64,000 nucleotides of DNA, from positions 62,001 to 126,000 of the forward strand of contig JAJVII010000006.1 in the NCBI GenBank assembly GCA_022072085.1, read 5' to 3'. The translations under genes and the position numbers were made by a program. Under the pieces are notes generated by a model. It saw only the letters and a list, made by a program, of their open reading frames with translations, was not told the DNA's origin and did no database searches. Positions 15,731 through 22,376 of the stretch are shown in pieces (the stretch's first letter is position 1; every line of letters starts with the position of its first letter). The stretch is from Phycisphaerae bacterium (GTDB lineage: Bacteria > Planctomycetota > Phycisphaerae > JAJVII01).

Positions 15731-17046
15731 GTGTGTGCGCTGCGTCGGCCGATGAAGTGGCCGAGTTGCAGGTGATTCAGCAGCAGCTTGACGCGTTGCC
15801 GGGCAACGTGAAGGCGCAGTTTCAGACCTGGTGCGATACGGTTGAGCAGCGTCTGTCAGGTGTCGAGGGCAAGCTCGATACGGCGAACACGGCGTTGGCT
15901 GCGATTCAGTCGAACACGGGCAGTATGGCGGGTGGGGTTGCTGAGATTGTCACGTCTACGGGGTCGATGGCGGCTGAATTGGATGGGGCGGCGGTGAAGC
16001 TGACCGCGATCAAGGACGCTCTGTATCAATACGGGGTGTCGATTGCGTCTTATAACTGGACGATGGATTCTCACATCAACACGATGAATACGACATTGTC
16101 GTCAATTAACAATGCGTTGACGTTATTGAACACTAACACGACGACGATTAAGAACAATTCGGGGACGGCTAATACGCATTTGAGCACGATCAAGACGGAA
16201 ACGCAGGGTGTGCATGTGGACACTACGGCGATGAAGTCCACGTTTAATGAGGCCCTTGAGCAAGTGACGGCGATTCGGTCGGCTCAAGACGAAATGAATT
16301 TGAAGTATGACATTGTCCAGCAGAACGGGACGGATACGAATGCCAAGCTGGACACGGCCAATGAGAACCTGGAAGGCATATCGTCGGCAACGCAGGGCGT
16401 GCTTGGAGCGATTCAGGATTTGACGAATGCGGTGGGTGGGGCTCCTGGTGCGTTGTCTGAGAAGCTTCAGGGCGTGATTGACGCGGTAGAAAACGTGAAG
16501 AACGCCGTGGACCTACAGAACGCCTTGAGCGAGCAATATCATGGTGACGATCAGGCGGCGCAGGCGCAGGAACAAGCGACGTTGGAACAGGTGCGGCAAG
16601 AGTTGGGGGAGTTGAAATTGAGCTTCGAGGAATTGAAGACGGAGTTGGGCGAAGATATGCCGGGGGGCGAGATTCCCGGTTATGCCGATGAGCCGGGGGA
16701 AGAATTCGAAGGGCCGGTGTTGGAGGATGGGACGCCTAACCCGACGCCTCCGTCCTCGACGTTGGGGCCGGGTATGGATGAGCCTCCTTTCCCGCAGCCT
16801 CCGCAACAGTCGTGGAGCTTTGACCAGGCGGACCCGGGGCCTCCTGAGTGGGAATGGAAGCTCCCGTTGGCGTGGATAGGGCAGAGTCCTATCGGGTCGA
16901 AGTTGGGCATTACGACACATGACTACATCATCCCCATTACGTGGGGGTGGTATACGCCGCTTCGGGCGTTCGTGCATCCGATTCTTCTGATCTTCACGAC
17001 CCTGTGGGCTGCTCACCGTGTCTTTGACGAATTCCGGGCCATGTAA
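15682..17046 (+). CDS. Adsorption / minor coat protein, pIII-like
   Basis: The 454-residue protein has a signal peptide cleaved after CAASA (residue 23) and a C-terminal membrane anchor (residues about 430-448, FVHPILLIFTTLWAAH). This is the pIII topology for host attachment and filament release. Residues of about 25-320 form a long Thr/Asn/Ser-rich coiled coil with repeated ..LDTANTAL.., ..LTAIKDAL.., ..LSTIKTET.. units. These are unlike the N1/N2 domains of coliphages and closer to fibre stalks. A Pro/Glu-rich linker covers about 325-390. The ATG follows GGAG. Receptor specificity cannot be inferred. Codon use is less GC-rich here than in flanking chromosome genes. Confidence 0.8.
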   Translation: MGRHSRFCVAVLVVALSVCAASADEVAELQVIQQQLDALPGNVKAQFQTWCDTVEQRLSGVEGKLDTANTALAAIQSNTGSMAGGVAEIVTSTGSMAAELDGAAVKLTAIKDALYQYGVSIASYNWTMDSHINTMNTTLSSINNALTLLNTNTTTIKNNSGTANTHLSTIKTETQGVHVDTTAMKSTFNEALEQVTAIRSAQDEMNLKYDIVQQNGTDTNAKLDTANENLEGISSATQGVLGAIQDLTNAVGGAPGALSEKLQGVIDAVENVKNAVDLQNALSEQYHGDDQAAQAQEQATLEQVRQELGELKLSFEELKTELGEDMPGGEIPGYADEPGEEFEGPVLEDGTPNPTPPSSTLGPGMDEPPFPQPPQQSWSFDQADPGPPEWEWKLPLAWIGQSPIGSKLGITTHDYIIPITWGWYTPLRAFVHPILLIFTTLWAAHRVFDEFRAM

Positions 17047-17060
17047 TTCGAGGGCGTGCC

Positions 17061-17495
17061 ATGAAAAAGTGGATAGCTGCGCCGTTCATTTGGTTTTGGG
17101 GCCAGATTTCCGACCTGCTCGGGAAGCTGTGGCACACGTTCACCGAGTGGATGCAGGGGATTGTCAACTGGTGGTGGCAGGCGTTCGTCTGGCTGTATCA
17201 TCAGTTCCTGGATTTCCTCAAGACGATGGGTCAAGCCATCGTGGACGCGGTGACGTGGGACCTTCAATACATCTGGAACAAGGTTGTTGCCCTGGCTGCG
17301 GCCCACGGCATTGATATCAGTCTCGGGGGCCTGCCGGACGCGGTGCAAAGCCTGTGGGGGGTTGTGCAGGATATGGCCTGGATTCTGCCGTTGGGGGCGA
17401 TGTTCTCAATCATCGTGTCGGCCTGGGCTGCGGTCCTCGTTATTCGCATCACGCGTCACGCGATGCGGCTTATCCCCTTCCTGAATGCGGGGTGA
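17061..17495 (+). CDS. Minor coat protein, pVI-like
   Basis: The 144-residue membrane protein starts MKKWIAAPFIWFWGQI, has a Trp-rich amphipathic middle and two C-terminal hydrophobic spans (WILPLGAMFSIIVSAWAAVLVI). pVI works with pIII at the terminating end of the filament. It lies 14 bp after pIII and 3 bp before pI, exactly the gene III-VI-I order of known filamentous phages. Confidence 0.72.
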   Translation: MKKWIAAPFIWFWGQISDLLGKLWHTFTEWMQGIVNWWWQAFVWLYHQFLDFLKTMGQAIVDAVTWDLQYIWNKVVALAAAHGIDISLGGLPDAVQSLWGVVQDMAWILPLGAMFSIIVSAWAAVLVIRITRHAMRLIPFLNAG

Positions 17496-17498
17496 CGC

Positions 17499-18920
17499 AT
17501 GGGGCGCAAGCTGACCAGGCCCCTTCCGTCGGGAATCATCATTGTGCACGGTCAGCCCGGAGCGGGTAAGAGCTACTGGGCTGTGAGTGAAATCATCGAC
17601 ATGATTCTTCTGCACGGTCGGCCCGTGTGGACGAATCTCCCGTTGAAGCTTCGGACGTTTCAAGCCTACTTGAAGCTTAAAGGCCGGTCGGCTGATTGGG
17701 CTCGCTACATTCGCATCTTGACGGTGGACCATTTCACGGCGTTCGTGAAGCGGCTTGAACGCATTGACAAGCTGACGCAGCGGATTCTAAAGAAGCGGCT
17801 CGGTGGCGGCGATGTGACGAAGGTCGAAGAAGAATTGTTGCGCGGGGCTCGGGCAACGGCCGTGCGAATCATTGACCGGAACGACCCTCCTCAAATCACG
17901 GGCTCGAAGGCGAATCATATTCCGGGCGGTGCGGTCCTGGTCATAGATGAGCTTCACAAGTGGTATCCGGGTTACAGGGTGGCGGGGGGGAGGGCAGGGG
18001 ACGAACCTCCCGAAGTGCTGGCGTATACCTCGATGCATCGGCATTTAATGCATCGAATCTATTGCCTGACACAGGACGCGAAGAATGTGTCTCTGAGCTT
18101 CCGGTCGATGGCAATGGAATACATTTTTGGGCGGGACATTTCTCAGCAGCGGTTTTTCTTCGGCTTCAAGTTCCCGTTGAAGTGCTTTAACTATGCGTGC
18201 TTCAATGCTCTCGATGTGCGCGAGTGCGTGCCGCGGCCCGGGGCTCGGCCGACGTATGAGAAGGCGTTGATTCCGTCCTTCGAGGGCTGGGTCTTCTATC
18301 GGCTGTATGAGTCCTACACGCACGGCGGCGGCGTGGACGCGGTGCGGCGGGAGCTTGACGCTACGCTGGACAAGCTCGGTGTTGAGGGGGAGAGAAAGAA
18401 GGTGCATCACGTGAAGACACGCAAGGGGCCAGGTCGTAGGGTCTTCGGTTGGGTCCGTCGTCGGCTGTGGCGGGCTACTGTCCTGGGCGTGGTGTTCTAC
18501 CTGGGCTTCAAGGCTGCGGGGGCGGGGCGTAGGTCCTCGGGTCCGTCGGAGGCTGCGGGGCCAGTGGCGGCGGCTCCGGCGCCGGCGGCTGTGCCGGCGG
18601 TGGGGGCGGCGGTGGTGAAGGTTGGGCCAGAATTTCGGTTGCGTGGGGTGACTCCGGGCGGTGTGTTCATCGAGGGGAAATTTATCTCTGTGGGAGAAAA
18701 GTATCATGGTGCAGAATTGGTTTACTGTGACCCGGCTCAAGGGTCTGCTACGTTTCACGTGGTGGACGTGCTTTACGTTACTTGCTCTATGGATTATGCA
18801 CCTACTCCAAGGGTGCTCAGCGAGTTGGACGGCTCTCGAATTCCAGAGCGACTTAAAGCCTGTCGGGGCGAGCTTGCCAGGCTTGCAGCGTTTGCGAAAC
18901 ATCGAGACAAAGGGCGTTGA
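17499..18920 (+). CDS. Zot-like assembly ATPase, pI family
   Basis: This inner-membrane motor drives filament extrusion. The 473-residue protein carries a Walker A at residues 18-25 (GQPGAGKS) and a Walker B near 143-150 (GGAVLVIDELHKWYP), both diagnostic of the Zot/pI family. A membrane segment lies near 325-340 (TVLGVVFYLGF). The following Ala/Pro-rich periplasmic part would contact the secretin. The last 215 bp are read in two frames because the secretin gene starts inside it. The start directly follows pVI. Confidence 0.9.
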   Translation: MGRKLTRPLPSGIIIVHGQPGAGKSYWAVSEIIDMILLHGRPVWTNLPLKLRTFQAYLKLKGRSADWARYIRILTVDHFTAFVKRLERIDKLTQRILKKRLGGGDVTKVEEELLRGARATAVRIIDRNDPPQITGSKANHIPGGAVLVIDELHKWYPGYRVAGGRAGDEPPEVLAYTSMHRHLMHRIYCLTQDAKNVSLSFRSMAMEYIFGRDISQQRFFFGFKFPLKCFNYACFNALDVRECVPRPGARPTYEKALIPSFEGWVFYRLYESYTHGGGVDAVRRELDATLDKLGVEGERKKVHHVKTRKGPGRRVFGWVRRRLWRATVLGVVFYLGFKAAGAGRRSSGPSEAAGPVAAAPAPAAVPAVGAAVVKVGPEFRLRGVTPGGVFIEGKFISVGEKYHGAELVYCDPAQGSATFHVVDVLYVTCSMDYAPTPRVLSELDGSRIPERLKACRGELARLAAFAKHRDKGR

Positions 18921-20115
18921 CTATGGTCCCGAAATTCTTGTTGTCGGGCGGTTTCACGGGTCCTTCAATGAAATGCAGACCTGGTGTCGGGGGTTCGGCG
19001 TCGTCGTGTTGGTTGCAACGAAGTGGAAGGACATTGATAAAGCGGTGTTCTCTATCGATCTGCCGGGCCCGGTCGCGGCGGGGCAGGCATTGCAGACTAT
19101 CGCGGCGCAGTTCCCGGAGCGGGCGGAAGTCATTAGACGGGCTCCGGCTGTTTATCTTGTGGGGGATCCTGACGCATCGGACCTGGTGAGCCGTGTCTAT
19201 CACGTCTCGGGCGTGAAGGCCGAGGACTACAACGCGGCTCTAATGACGATCATTTCGCGTTACGGCCGTGTCGGGCATGTGGGGGATGTCCTGGTCGTGA
19301 CTGACACGCGCGAAGCGATAGAACGCATTGACGCTTTGTTTGCGGGCATTGTGGGGGGGCGGGGGCAGTTCATCATTGAATGCCGGGTCGTCGAAGTCTC
19401 GGAAGAAGCTGCCAGGTCGTTCGGCCTGGACGTGTCGGACGCGTCACTGGTCAAGCTCGGGTTCACGGTCGGCCTGGACAATCCAGGGGGTCGGACGCAT
19501 CAGCTTTCAGGGCTGGCCGATGTGCAATTGGCGGCGTTGTGGGATTCCTCGGAAACGGGTTCGTCGGTTCGTCTGGTCAACATGGTTCAGTTGCTGGTGA
19601 CGGAAGGGGCGGAAGGGGAATTGCAAGTCGGTGACACGATTCCTTACCGGCGGAAGGCGTTGACTGAATCGGGTGCGGTGGCCGACACGTCTATTGAGTG
19701 GCTGGATGTGGGTGTCCTGCTGTGGGCGTCTGTGCGAAGCGAGCCGGAGGGGCGGCTACGTGTGCGCATGCGGCCTGAGTTGTCGGTCATATCCGGGTAT
19801 CTCGATGGGTTGCCTGTTCGAGCTCGGCGGCGGCTCTCCTCGGAAGTGGTGGTAGAGCCGGGGTCGATCTGGCTGGCCGGGGGGTTCACGTTGGAGTCTG
19901 ACGATAGCGGCAACAAGGGGCTGGCGTTCGTCTCCGGTGTTCCTGGGGCCTCGGTGCGGTCGGGGGGGCGAAAGCGGCGTCACGTGTTCATGTTCTGCCG
20001 GATAGTTGACCCGATGGGCGAGGACTTGGGTGTAGGTCCTCCGGGCGCAGGACCTCCGCGCTTGTCGGTGGTGGGTGTCAGTCCGACCAGTCAACCAGAT
20101 GTAAGCGGTAACTAA
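18706..20115 (+). CDS. Phage secretin, pIV-like lipoprotein
   Basis: The 469-residue product would form the outer-membrane channel through which filaments leave. It has a long lipoprotein signal ending LLQGC (Cys37) and an N-domain with YLVGDPDASDLVSRVYHVSGV and VTDTREAIERIDALF. The secretin core carries FIIECRVVEVSEEAARSFGLD, QVGDTIPYRRKA, IEWLDVGVLLWASV, and a terminal EPGSIWLAGGF of the VPXLXXIPXXGXLF type. Many inoviruses borrow a host secretin; this one brings its own. The ATG is 9 bases after GGGAG and lies 215 bp inside the Zot gene. Confidence 0.88.
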   Translation: MVQNWFTVTRLKGLLRFTWWTCFTLLALWIMHLLQGCSASWTALEFQSDLKPVGASLPGLQRLRNIETKGVDYGPEILVVGRFHGSFNEMQTWCRGFGVVVLVATKWKDIDKAVFSIDLPGPVAAGQALQTIAAQFPERAEVIRRAPAVYLVGDPDASDLVSRVYHVSGVKAEDYNAALMTIISRYGRVGHVGDVLVVTDTREAIERIDALFAGIVGGRGQFIIECRVVEVSEEAARSFGLDVSDASLVKLGFTVGLDNPGGRTHQLSGLADVQLAALWDSSETGSSVRLVNMVQLLVTEGAEGELQVGDTIPYRRKALTESGAVADTSIEWLDVGVLLWASVRSEPEGRLRVRMRPELSVISGYLDGLPVRARRRLSSEVVVEPGSIWLAGGFTLESDDSGNKGLAFVSGVPGASVRSGGRKRRHVFMFCRIVDPMGEDLGVGPPGAGPPRLSVVGVSPTSQPDVSGN

Positions 20116-20157
20116 CATGGTGGGTGAGGGTTTGGGGGAATTGTAGGGAGCGACAGA

Positions 20158-20210
20158 ATTACGGTAAATTTGTGTTGACATTACGGTAAATGATGGTAGG
20201 ATTACGGTAA
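20158..20210 (+). promoter_or_regulatory. Promoter with three operator repeats upstream of the rep operon
   Basis: ATTACGGTAA occurs at 20158, 20180 and 20201, spaced 22 and 21 bp, so all three lie on the same DNA face. Each contains the 9-bp palindrome TTACGGTAA. TTGACA (20175-20180) and TAGGAT (20197-20202), 16 bp apart, form a sigma-70 promoter overlapped by repeats two and three. Repression of rep by a small phage regulator is inferred. Confidence 0.75.
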
Positions 20211-20250
20211 TGGCCGTATGGTGCGGCCGGTTCTTACTGTGAGGTGCGTT

Positions 20251-20484
20251 ATGGTGGTAACTTCGTGGGTTCCGGGGTATCGGAGTCGGGGGAAGCAATT
20301 ATTTGCGGGTGCTCAGACTGGTGGGGGGATGTCGTGGTCGGACGGGGTGGTGTCTGAGGTGCGAATGTCGTTTGTTGGGCAGGACGGGCGGGAGTATTGC
20401 TTAGCGTTTAGCGGGGAAGAAGCGTTTCGGGTGGGGGCTGAGTTGCAGCGTATGTCGCGGGGGGGGGTGGCAGATGCCTCCTAA
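20251..20484 (+). CDS. Small phage protein of unknown function
   Basis: The ATG six bases after GAGG opens a 77-residue frame. It ends in a beta-hairpin-like stretch (SEVRMSFVGQDGREYCLAF, then GEEAFRVGAELQRM). It is first in the rep operon, directly after the operator-promoter, and overlaps the next gene by 11 bp. A regulatory role is possible from position; no family is recognised. Confidence 0.6.
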   Translation: MVVTSWVPGYRSRGKQLFAGAQTGGGMSWSDGVVSEVRMSFVGQDGREYCLAFSGEEAFRVGAELQRMSRGGVADAS

Positions 20485-20767
20485 GGGTTTTGTTTCGGTG
20501 ACATTGCCAGTGGTGACTATGGAAGCAATTGAGGAGTTTCGGGGGTTGTTAGTGCGCCGGGAGCGGGTGCGGGGTTGTTTGGGTGGGGCGCGTAGTGTTG
20601 GGCCTGAGTATTACGTGCAAGCGTCCGTGGCGGTGCTTGTGCATGTGGCGGTGGTCCTCGGGGGGGAGTGGCTGACAGAAATTATTGAGCGGGTGACGGA
20701 TTCGGGGGCTGCCGGGGTGTTGCGTGGTGGCAGTGAGTCGGATGAGGCAAGTCAAGGTAAGGAGTGA
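20474..20767 (+). CDS. Small phage protein, possible regulator
   Basis: The 97-residue product begins MPPKGFVSVTLPVVTMEAIEEF, reminiscent of a beta strand plus helices in ribbon-helix-helix repressors. It continues VQASVAVLVHVAVVLGGEWLTEIIERV. A similar VHVAV helix occurs in the satellite gene at 13166. It is coupled to the upstream gene by overlap and ends just before the rep start. It is a candidate binder of the TTACGGTAA operators; this is a hypothesis. Confidence 0.55.
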   Translation: MPPKGFVSVTLPVVTMEAIEEFRGLLVRRERVRGCLGGARSVGPEYYVQASVAVLVHVAVVLGGEWLTEIIERVTDSGAAGVLRGGSESDEASQGKE

Positions 20768-20772
20768 CTAAC

Positions 20773-22011
20773 ATGGGTTGGGATTCTATAGAAGCGGTTG
20801 TGCGTGCTGACCTGGAAGCGCGGGGGGAGGGGCTCCCCTCCCGGCGCAGCCGGGGGGGGACCCCTCCCAGGTCCTCTATAGGGAGAGACTCTATATGGGG
20901 AGTAGGGGCCTTGGCTACATCGCATATCCGGCCGGGGCAAGCGACAGCGGCCCGGGCGGGTTTGCACTCGGGGACGGTGACTTGGTATCGGGGGGGGTCT
21001 TACCTGTCTCTGCAAGGTTCGGTTCATGTGGCTGCTGACGATTCTCCTCGGGGCGTGCATGTGTCGCCTCATGGGTCTGTGCCGGTTCGTCGGGGCGGTG
21101 GGCTTCGGGGTGACGTGACGACATTTTCGGCCGAGAGTCGGAACCGTATGATTCGGCGGCTGGTGTCTGTCGATCGGGGTGGAGTCGCGCCGGGGTCGGT
21201 ACTTTTCGTGACCCTGACGTATCCTGCGGCGTTCGAGGGTGACCCGGCGGCGTGGAAAGCTGACCTGGCTGCGTGGCGGCGGCGTCTAGAGCGTCGTCAC
21301 GGGAAGCGGGCGGTGTTCTGGAAGCTTGAGCCGCAAGAGCGTCAGGCCCCGCACTTTCATCTTCTGGTGTTCGGGCTCGACTTCTCCGACACGGTCGGGG
21401 GCTGTTGGGAGTTCGGTCAGTGGGTAGCGTCTTCCTGGCACGACTTGGTGGGCCGGGGCGACGACGATCATTTGCGGCATGGCTCGGACGTTCAGCCGGT
21501 GGAGTCGTGGGAAGGTGTGATGAGCTACGCCGCGAAGTATCTCGGGAAAGAAGTGCCGGGTTTCGTGGACGTGGACACGGGGGAATTGAAGGCCTCGGGC
21601 CGGTGGTGGGGTGTGTGGCGTGGTGAGCTATTGCCACGTGTCCAGGTAGTCGCTAGAGTCGAGCCGGTCGCGTTGGTGCGTGTTCGGCGTGCTGCTCGCA
21701 AGCTCGTTGAACGTCAGCGGGGCAAGCGGGCCTCCTGGCTGCGTGGGCGTGTCGTCGGGCGGTCATTCGTGATTGTCCCGGAAGCGGTCGTGGCGGCTCT
21801 GGTGGACTACTACGCGCCGGGGGCCGTCGCACGTTCGGCCGACCTCATTGGAGCGTCCAGGCGGAGCGCAGCGAAGCCTATGGGACGTGTGAAGCGGGCC
21901 GGGTCTTCGTCCATGGGTGATTGCTCCGGCTGTGACAGCAAGCGGCGGGGTAGCCCGTCGGAGACAAGTCTGTGGAGTTCTGACGTAAGGGGTGCATGCC
22001 GTGTATGGTGA
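20773..22011 (+). CDS. Rolling-circle replication initiator (HUH endonuclease)
   Basis: The 412-residue protein has the three motifs of HUH Rep proteins in order. Motif 1 is LFVTLTYP near residue 145, motif 2 is the metal-binding PHFHLLVFG with His194 and His196, and motif 3 is SYAAKYLGKE with candidate nucleophile tyrosines 252 and 256 (YxxxY with Lys255). It would nick the (+) origin and start rolling-circle replication. AAGGAG precedes the ATG. The first 50 codons run through a cluster of strong GC hairpins and are Arg/Gly/Ser-rich, as if the DNA structure, not the protein, were selected there. Confidence 0.88.
   Translation: MGWDSIEAVVRADLEARGEGLPSRRSRGGTPPRSSIGRDSIWGVGALATSHIRPGQATAARAGLHSGTVTWYRGGSYLSLQGSVHVAADDSPRGVHVSPHGSVPVRRGGGLRGDVTTFSAESRNRMIRRLVSVDRGGVAPGSVLFVTLTYPAAFEGDPAAWKADLAAWRRRLERRHGKRAVFWKLEPQERQAPHFHLLVFGLDFSDTVGGCWEFGQWVASSWHDLVGRGDDDHLRHGSDVQPVESWEGVMSYAAKYLGKEVPGFVDVDTGELKASGRWWGVWRGELLPRVQVVARVEPVALVRVRRAARKLVERQRGKRASWLRGRVVGRSFVIVPEAVVAALVDYYAPGAVARSADLIGASRRSAAKPMGRVKRAGSSSMGDCSGCDSKRRGSPSETSLWSSDVRGACRVW
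20822..20868. repeat. Overlapping GC hairpins in the 5' part of rep
   Basis: GGGAGGGG (20825) pairs with CCCCTCCC (20835-20842). The alternative CCCTCCCGGC (20836-20845) pairs with GCCGGGGGGG (20849-20858). A distal CCCCTCCC at about 20861 can also pair with the first G-run. Shortly downstream CTCTATAGGGAGAG and CTCTATATGGGGAG form a direct repeat. This is a candidate Rep nick region. Confidence 0.55.
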
Positions 22012-22117
22012 TTGGTTCATCGGGTTTCTGGTCGGGTTGGGGACCGGGGCGCTTGCCGTTGGCCTCTTTGGGTGGCTGGTCGTTATCGGACGCGAAATTA
22101 AAGGCCCCTATAGGTAG
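22001..22117 (+). CDS. Small membrane protein of the inovirus (38 aa)
   Basis: A GTG start preceded by AAGGGG overlaps the end of rep by 11 bp and opens a 38-residue frame. It is nearly all one membrane segment (DWFIGFLVGLGTGALAVGLFGWLVVIG) with a basic tail (REIKG). It matches pVII/pIX-type cap proteins in size and hydropathy and is the last gene before the right attachment site. Confidence 0.55.
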   Translation: MYGDWFIGFLVGLGTGALAVGLFGWLVVIGREIKGPYR

Positions 22118-22163
22118 AATTTTCCTTGCGTTCTGGCGCAACATCTTGTATGATTGGGGCTGT

Positions 22164-22191
22164 AGGTCCGATAATGTATGTTATGTTGCAT
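22164..22191. promoter_or_regulatory. dif site (right edge of the prophage, both arms intact)
   Basis: The site consists of XerC arm AGGTCCGATAA, 6-bp spacer TGTATG and XerD arm TTATGTTGCAT. E. coli dif has GGTGCGCATAA, TGTATA and TTATGTTAAAT, so both arms and the spacer fit the bacterial consensus closely. Integration at dif regenerates a functional dif on one side of the phage, and this would be it. It shares 17 bp with the site at 14347. Confidence 0.82.
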
Positions 22192-22265
22192 TCTGGAAGG
22201 GGTGCGGGATTTGGTTGGCGGGCCGAAATGTGCAGATTGCTGGGGCTTCTCGCGGATTTTGTGAT

Positions 22266-22320
22266 TGTGGATAAGTCTGGGCCTGTTGTGTGGATAACCC
22301 CGGCGGTGGCGGGTGGATAA
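22266..22320 (-). promoter_or_regulatory. Three DnaA-box-like repeats at 23-bp spacing
   Basis: TGTGGATAA at 22266-22274 and 22289-22297 are perfect DnaA boxes read on the - strand (TTATCCACA). GGTGGATAA at 22312-22320 differs at one position. Start-to-start spacing is exactly 23 bp in both steps. They lie 75 bp right of dif and before the beta-ketoacyl synthase stop, with no dnaA or dnaN nearby. Confidence 0.65.
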
Positions 22321-22376
22321 CTTGTGAGTTTCGTTGCTGGCGGCGGCCCATCGGCTCGGGCCTGCCGCGATTCCTC

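Larger units (their letters stand above)
14347..22191 (+). mobile_element. Integrated filamentous (inovirus-type) prophage
   Basis: This 7.8-kb block lies between two dif-like sites and encodes, all on one strand, a nearly full set of filamentous phage functions in the classical order. In sequence these are a pV-like protein, a small membrane protein, major coat pVIII-like, another small membrane protein, adsorption pIII-like, pVI-like, pI/Zot, a pIV-like secretin, a regulator region, an HUH Rep and a third small membrane protein. It carries no integrase, so chromosomal XerC/XerD are the likely recombinases. Reading frames are intact, and the coding strand is markedly richer in G than C. Confidence 0.9.

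Noticed and set aside
18753-18762. TTTCACGTGG, resembling half of a parS site
   Set aside because: The other half does not match and it lies within the Zot/secretin overlap; only the site at 39349 is a full palindrome.
22118-22376. Chromosomal oriC based on the DnaA boxes
   Set aside because: No dnaA, dnaN or AT-rich unwinding element was recognised and a dif-like site is adjacent; recorded as boxes only.
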